64,000 nucleotides of DNA, taken from NCBI GenBank assembly GCA_902611405.1, contig CACLZL010000001.1:124001-188000 (forward strand). The letters run 5' to 3'. Under the pieces are notes generated by a model. It made no database searches, was not told the origin of the DNA, and saw only the letters and a program-made list of their open reading frames with translations. The DNA comes from an uncultured Pelagibacteraceae bacterium. GTDB taxonomy: Bacteria > Pseudomonadota > Alphaproteobacteria > Pelagibacterales > Pelagibacteraceae. A program made the position numbers and the translations under genes. Positions 59,922-64,000 of the stretch are shown here, piece by piece. Position 1 is the stretch's first letter; each line of letters begins with the position of its first letter.

Positions 59922-60695
59922 GTTTTCATATTCATGCACTAGTTTGTAATATGTCTCAAAATCTATGTTCTGTGGCCTCAGATTTAAATCAATTTTTAAT
60001 TTTTCTAAAATCCTTTCATCTCCATTAAATAGTTTATGGTAAGGTTTTTTTAACATTTTTCTTCTTTGATTAAAAAAAATTCTTGTTATTTTTTCTAAAT
60101 TTTTTGGATCTTTAATTTTTATAAAATTTTCTTTTGGATACAAAAATAACAAGGTACTATTTATTTTTGGTTTTGGAGAAAAAGAATCAGGTTTAATATC
60201 ACATATCTTTTTAATATTAAGTTTCCAGTTACAAATAATTGATAGTCTACCATAATTAGGAGTATTAAATTTAGCAATTATTCTATCAGCAACTTCCTTT
60301 TGAAACATCAAGACTAGACAATCAAACCAAAAGTTATCTTTTAGATTAATTATCCATTTACTAAGGATTTCTGTTGAAATATTGTAAGGCAAATTACCAT
60401 AAACAGTTACTTTTTCTTTAAAAAAATTACTTTCATCAATTTTTAAAATATCTTGATTAATAATTGTTAGCTTATTATTAAATTTTTTTTTAAGATAAAT
60501 TGCAAGTTCGTTATCTTTTTCAATTACAAAAAATTTTTTTGGTTTTTTTTTAATTATATATGATGTTAGATTTCCAGTACCTGGTCCAATTTCAAGAATT
60601 ATTTTATTTTCTATATTAGTAGCATTTACTATTTTGTTTAAAATATTTTTATCAATTAAAAAATTTTGACCTAAACTTTTCTTAGCTTTAATCAA
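59916..60695 (-). CDS. rsmA: 16S rRNA (adenine1518/1519-N6)-dimethyltransferase
   Basis: 259 aa KsgA. It begins [15 protein letters not shown], then SAM motif [12 protein letters not shown] near 35-45 and catalytic NLPYNIST near 101-108, with a C-terminal [10 protein letters not shown] block near 210-220. It dimethylates two adjacent adenines at the 3' end of 16S rRNA. It overlaps pdxA by 4 bp in the widely conserved lptD-surA-pdxA-rsmA order. Confidence 0.96.
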   Translation of the reverse strand: MIKAKKSLGQNFLIDKNILNKIVNATNIENKIILEIGPGTGNLTSYIIKKKPKKFFVIEKDNELAIYLKKKFNNKLTIINQDILKIDESNFFKEKVTVYGNLPYNISTEILSKWIINLKDNFWFDCLVLMFQKEVADRIIAKFNTPNYGRLSIICNWKLNIKKICDIKPDSFSPKPKINSTLLFLYPKENFIKIKDPKNLEKITRIFFNQRRKMLKKPYHKLFNGDERILEKLKIDLNLRPQNIDFETYYKLVHEYENL

Positions 60696-61657
60696 TTTTT
60701 ATCCAAAAATTCTATTGCCTTAATTAAACTTAGTGGATTTGAAACGTTTTTTCCTATCATTTTTTCATTAGGACCGTGGTCGGGTGAGACTCTTTTAAAT
60801 GGTAATCCTAAGGTAATATTTATTGCATCATATTCAAATAATGTTTTTATAGGAGTTAAAACCTGATCATGATACATTCCAATTATTACATCAAATTTTT
60901 TTCTGTTATTTTTTAAAAATAAAGTATCTGCAGGAAATGGTCCAGAAATCTTATAATTTATACTTTTTAGACTTTTTATTAAAGGTTTCAAAATTTTATC
61001 ATCTTCGTTGAATTTTTTTACACTTTCACAATGTGGATTAAGTCCTGCAACACCAATTCTTGGCTTAATTTTTAAAAATTTTTTGTAAAAATTATTCACT
61101 AATTTTATTTTCTCAGTCAACACTTTTTTATTTATTTTACTCGCTACATATTTTAGCGGCAAATGAGTTGTTATAGGACATACAGATAGTTTTTTATTGT
61201 ATATCAACATTGCAACTTCTTTTGTATTAAATTTATATGCAAGATATTCTGTAATACCTAAAAATTTTTTATTTAAAAAATTTTTTTTGGATATAGGACC
61301 ATTTAACAATTTGTCAGTTAACCCAATATTAATTAATTTAAATGCTTCTTTAAAACATTTTTCTATATATGATTTTGATTTATGAGATATTTTTTTTGAT
61401 TTTTTTGAAATATTATAATCAATATTAATTATATTAATTGAATTATTGTTTAAATTAAATCTTTTGTAAAAATCTTTATTTAATGCTTTTATTTTTTTTT
61501 TAAATTTAAATTTTTTCATATTGATTTTTAATAATTTAAGAGATCCAATTAAAATTATCGGACTAACAAATTTTTTTTTTTTTAAACTTTTAAAAAAAAT
61601 TTCAAAAAAAATACTATTGGGTTCACCTGCTAATATTAATATTGGTTTACGTTTCAT
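60692..61657 (-). CDS. pdxA: 4-hydroxythreonine-4-phosphate dehydrogenase (PdxA), lysine-rich variant
   Basis: 321 aa. Three metal-binding histidines are recognisable in PITTHLPLKYV, GLNPHCES and GMYHDQVLTPIKTL, and the C-terminus has GLPFKRVSPDHGP with the family's S-x-D-H-G. PdxA oxidises 4-phosphohydroxy-threonine in pyridoxal phosphate synthesis. The usual N-terminal GDPAGIGPE is replaced by AGEPNSIFFE, and residues 25-85 are unusually lysine-rich with homopolymer codons (A13 at 61571-61583). It overlaps surA by 11 bp. The role is supported by synteny, but the altered N-terminus deserves comparison with relatives. Confidence 0.9.
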   Translation of the reverse strand: MKRKPILILAGEPNSIFFEIFFKSLKKKKFVSPIILIGSLKLLKINMKKFKFKKKIKALNKDFYKRFNLNNNSINIINIDYNISKKSKKISHKSKSYIEKCFKEAFKLINIGLTDKLLNGPISKKNFLNKKFLGITEYLAYKFNTKEVAMLIYNKKLSVCPITTHLPLKYVASKINKKVLTEKIKLVNNFYKKFLKIKPRIGVAGLNPHCESVKKFNEDDKILKPLIKSLKSINYKISGPFPADTLFLKNNRKKFDVIIGMYHDQVLTPIKTLFEYDAINITLGLPFKRVSPDHGPNEKMIGKNVSNPLSLIKAIEFLDKN

Positions 61658-62573
61658 TTATTTGAATATCTTTTTTAATTTTATTAAAATATATAATTGA
61701 TAATTGATTTAATTGCTCATTAGTTTTTTCATCAATTATTAATTTGAGAGCTTTGTTTAAGTTTAATTTTTCATTTGTTTTTCTTTTATCTTGGATTTTT
61801 AAAACCAGAAAGCCACCAGGTATTATTATTGGTTCAGTTAATTCACCAATTTTAGTATCTTCTATTTTATTCATAATTTTTGGATTTAATGATGTTTTTT
61901 TAATCCATCCAAGCTTTCCTCCTTTGTTAACAGAATCTGAAATACTGTGAATCAGAACTGCATTTTCAAAACCCTTAAGTTCTATATCCTTTTTTATCTT
62001 TTCAATTTTTTCAATAAGATTTTCTTTTTTTTGAACATTAAAAACAATTTCAAAAAGTAAATATTCTGTTTGAAAAATATTTTTATTTAATTCCGATTTT
62101 ATTTTTTCTTCATCAATTTTTACATCTTTTAAAAATTTTTTTATTATCAATCGATTCCATAAAGCTTCAACTTTTATTTTAGCTTTAATTGTACTTAAAT
62201 TTAGATCATTTATTTCAATATACTGAATAAATTCTTCATAGGAAGAAAATCCAATTTTTTTTGAGTAATTTGAAATAATTTTTTTTAAGTTCTGATCATC
62301 TATATCTATGCTTTTAAAATTTTTTTTTATTTCAATTTTTTTTATTTTTTCCCTTATCAGAGAATTTTTTGAAATTTCGTAGGCTTTTTCTTTTTCAATT
62401 TTTTTAAAATTTTCATTAAGTAAACTCAAGTATTTAATCTCATTATATATATCTATCGTTGTTATAATTTCGTTATCAACTTTAGCTAAAATTTTATTTT
62501 CAATTGCATTTAAATTGCTAATAAAAAAAAATAGGTAAATTATAATGGCAATATTAATAGATCTTATTTTCAT
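61647..62573 (-). CDS. surA: SurA-like periplasmic peptidyl-prolyl isomerase/chaperone
   Basis: 308 aa. N-terminal signal peptide (AIIIYLFFFISNLNA), then a SurA N-terminal chaperone domain (ILAKVDNEIITTIDIYNEIKYL) and a single parvulin domain (ILFEIVFNVQKKE ... GGKLGWIKK ... ELTEPIIIPGGFLVLKI, about residues 170-270). E. coli SurA has two parvulin domains, so this is a shorter form. It helps outer-membrane proteins fold, including LptD encoded just upstream, with which it overlaps by 4 bp. Confidence 0.9.
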   Translation of the reverse strand: MKIRSINIAIIIYLFFFISNLNAIENKILAKVDNEIITTIDIYNEIKYLSLLNENFKKIEKEKAYEISKNSLIREKIKKIEIKKNFKSIDIDDQNLKKIISNYSKKIGFSSYEEFIQYIEINDLNLSTIKAKIKVEALWNRLIIKKFLKDVKIDEEKIKSELNKNIFQTEYLLFEIVFNVQKKENLIEKIEKIKKDIELKGFENAVLIHSISDSVNKGGKLGWIKKTSLNPKIMNKIEDTKIGELTEPIIIPGGFLVLKIQDKRKTNEKLNLNKALKLIIDEKTNEQLNQLSIIYFNKIKKDIQINET

Positions 62574-64000
62574 CTATCTATCTTATGCTCATATGTTGTT
62601 AGAGGTATCAATGTAAGAGTAAAAAATAAGTTTTCTGATGGTTTTAGGTCTCTATCTTGGTAGTATGTTTTTTTATATTTTATACCAGCGGTCAAGCAAT
62701 CATTTTTATATTCATAAACAAGATCGTAATATTCAGTAAGATTAAGTTTTCTATTTCTTCTAGTATTAAATGATAAGTAATTATTTTCATCTATTTCATA
62801 TCTTGTTCTATTTTCTATTACATTTGCATCTCCTATTTCTCCACTTTCTTCAATAAAGTTAAATGACGTTAAGAGATTATTAACAGAGATATTAGCTTGA
62901 ACTTCGTTATACTCAAATGAATTTAAATCATTATCTATAGAGAAATTATAATTTAAATTTAAATAATCAAAGTAGTTGGATGAGATTGAACCAAATAAAT
63001 TAGAATTTTTTCTATTTAATGTACTTACTTTTGGTAATAGATTTTCTTCTTTATCTCTAAAAACTGTTGCCATTTTAAATTCAAAAAATTTATTTATATC
63101 ATCCAGGTCTTCTGTTCTATAATCTATACCTAAAGTTAATGACCTACCCGATTCAAATGAATCATCTAATCCTAACCTGTTATTTGAAAAAATATTACTT
63201 ATATTAATTTTTCTTTCAGAGGATGAGTAATTCTTCATATCACTTGGATTAAACCTAAATGATAATTTTGGTGTTAAAAAATTTTTATTAGAATTATTCT
63301 CTTTTATTAATGGTAAAGAGGATGTAATTTCAAAATCACTCATTAATTCAACTTGAGGACTTGTTTTGTATTCAGTATCATTTTTACCAATTGAGTTAAG
63401 ATTTTTTAAATTTATGTTAAAATTATTCTTGAAGCCCGAGTCAGTAATTATGTCAAAACCTCTATAAGTAAAATCATTAGTAACTTTTGATCTTAAGTTA
63501 TTTGTATTTTTTAGTTCGTTTGTACCGTTAGACATAAAATTAATTGATCCATTTACGAAATTAGTTGATAAGGTTTTGCTTAAATTATAATATGGTAAAA
63601 CATAATGATAACGATCATTATTTGTTAACTGTAAATTTTCATAGGCATGGAACCCACCACTTAAATCAAAATTTTCGTGATTTAATTCTAATTTTAATTC
63701 ACTATTAAGAACATCAAAATTTTCCGGTCTTATATAACTTTCTGTAATGTAAGTATCAAAAACTTTTAAATACGTGTCATTGGATGTTTTTTCAAAATTT
63801 ATTGTCAATTTACTTGACTCAAATTCACTTAAATTTAGGTCTAAATCGTAATTTCCAAAAAAATGACTTATGTTATTTTTTTCGTTAGTTTCTGTTGACG
63901 TGTAACTTCTTGTATAAGCAATATCTGCTATTAGATTTGAGTCTTTATTTATTTTTCTAAATTCGGTTTGAAACATTTGAACGTTTTTGTCAAAAATTGT
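62570..64000 (-). CDS. lptD: LPS-assembly protein LptD, 5'-truncated at the window edge
   Basis: The ORF track begins at an internal ATG (63976), but the frame stays open to base 64000 with no stop, so the gene continues beyond the window. The visible ~476 residues are the C-terminal beta-barrel part: repeated amphipathic strands (LTINFEKTSNDTYLKVF, LNYNFSIDNDLNSFEYN) and an asparagine/serine-rich composition. LptD inserts lipopolysaccharide into the outer leaflet. Synteny with surA-pdxA-rsmA secures the call, although individual strands are not strongly conserved. Confidence 0.85.
   Translation of the reverse strand, partial: TIFDKNVQMFQTEFRKINKDSNLIADIAYTRSYTSTETNEKNNISHFFGNYDLDLNLSEFESSKLTINFEKTSNDTYLKVFDTYITESYIRPENFDVLNSELKLELNHENFDLSGGFHAYENLQLTNNDRYHYVLPYYNLSKTLSTNFVNGSINFMSNGTNELKNTNNLRSKVTNDFTYRGFDIITDSGFKNNFNINLKNLNSIGKNDTEYKTSPQVELMSDFEITSSLPLIKENNSNKNFLTPKLSFRFNPSDMKNYSSSERKINISNIFSNNRLGLDDSFESGRSLTLGIDYRTEDLDDINKFFEFKMATVFRDKEENLLPKVSTLNRKNSNLFGSISSNYFDYLNLNYNFSIDNDLNSFEYNEVQANISVNNLLTSFNFIEESGEIGDANVIENRTRYEIDENNYLSFNTRRNRKLNLTEYYDLVYEYKNDCLTAGIKYKKTYYQDRDLKPSENLFFTLTLIPLTTYEHKIDR

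Noticed and set aside
1-64000. tRNA, rRNA, tmRNA, CRISPR arrays, insertion sequences, integrases
   Set aside because: No cloverleaf-like, repeat-spacer, transposase or integrase sequence was seen on either strand by eye; the gaps are too short for most of these.

Overview
The window looks like a piece of a streamlined marine alphaproteobacterial chromosome, most likely Pelagibacterales (SAR11, Candidatus Pelagibacter-like). The reasons are very AT-rich and lysine/isoleucine/asparagine-rich coding sequence, intergenic gaps that are usually 0-40 bp, TAATG or 4-8 bp gene overlaps, a tandem glycine riboswitch on gcvT, many EamA, TRAP and ABC uptake systems, and one-carbon oxidation genes (glycine cleavage, Mo-formate dehydrogenase). 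This assignment comes from gene content and style; no rRNA or tRNA gene is present to test it. No gene-free stretch longer than 300 bp exists, and I found no tRNA, rRNA, CRISPR array, transposase or integrase.

Layout. 1-7.3 kb: a TerC-type membrane protein, a TRAP transporter (dctPQM, with an intrinsic terminator between P and QM), a TPR protein, and the three 5-oxoprolinase subunits pxpA (-) and pxpB/pxpC (+) plus an EamA exporter. Together these suggest 5-oxoproline or other small-acid uptake and use. 7.3-11.9 kb: a promoter, a tandem glycine riboswitch and gcvT-gcvH-gcvP. 11.9-18 kb: a FAD oxidoreductase / DUF1365 / cyclopropane-fatty-acid-synthase-like / DUF3833 lipoprotein / SDR / TspO group, which resembles lipid-modification and photo-oxidative-stress clusters, then a DAO-family amine oxidase. 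18-27.5 kb: selO and the NAD-dependent Mo-formate dehydrogenase operon (fdsA, a fused fdsGB, fdhD, an HPP membrane protein, a NifU-like scaffold), divergent from mobA and moeA, which make its molybdenum cofactor.

27.5-31.9 kb: an EamA transporter, a creatinase with the known active-site residues in place, an arginine:glycine amidinotransferase homologue with its catalytic triad, and a threonine aldolase. I read this as a guanidino-compound/glycine-supply module that connects to the glycine-sensing gcv operon. 31.8-38.3 kb is the only clearly accessory part. It holds a small phage-antirepressor-like ORF, a three-gene restriction-modification-like operon (GIY-YIG/T5orf172-helicase fusion plus two N6-adenine-methylase-like proteins) bracketed by an 11-bp direct repeat, and three unrecognised minus-strand ORFs, one of them 51 aa and absent from the ORF track.

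38.3-45.2 kb: two Gfo/Idh/MocA dehydrogenases and a PhyH dioxygenase, a MOSC protein, and an Ehu-like polar amino acid/ectoine ABC transporter, again with a terminator after the binding-protein gene. 45.2-50.2 kb: an MFS and an EamA transporter, gshB and gshA, and an HD-domain protein with a possible diiron-oxygenase ligand set. 50.2-64 kb is conserved housekeeping: purF, cvpA, an MMPL/RND exporter, dnaB, rplI-rpsR-rpsF, then fabD-fabG-acpP-gmk, converging on rsmA-pdxA-surA-lptD. lptD runs off the right edge.

The metabolic thread is glycine and C1 flow: creatinase, amidinotransferase and threonine aldolase can yield glycine or sarcosine, the riboswitch senses glycine, GcvTHP makes methylene-THF, and formate dehydrogenase drains C1 units to CO2 and NADH.
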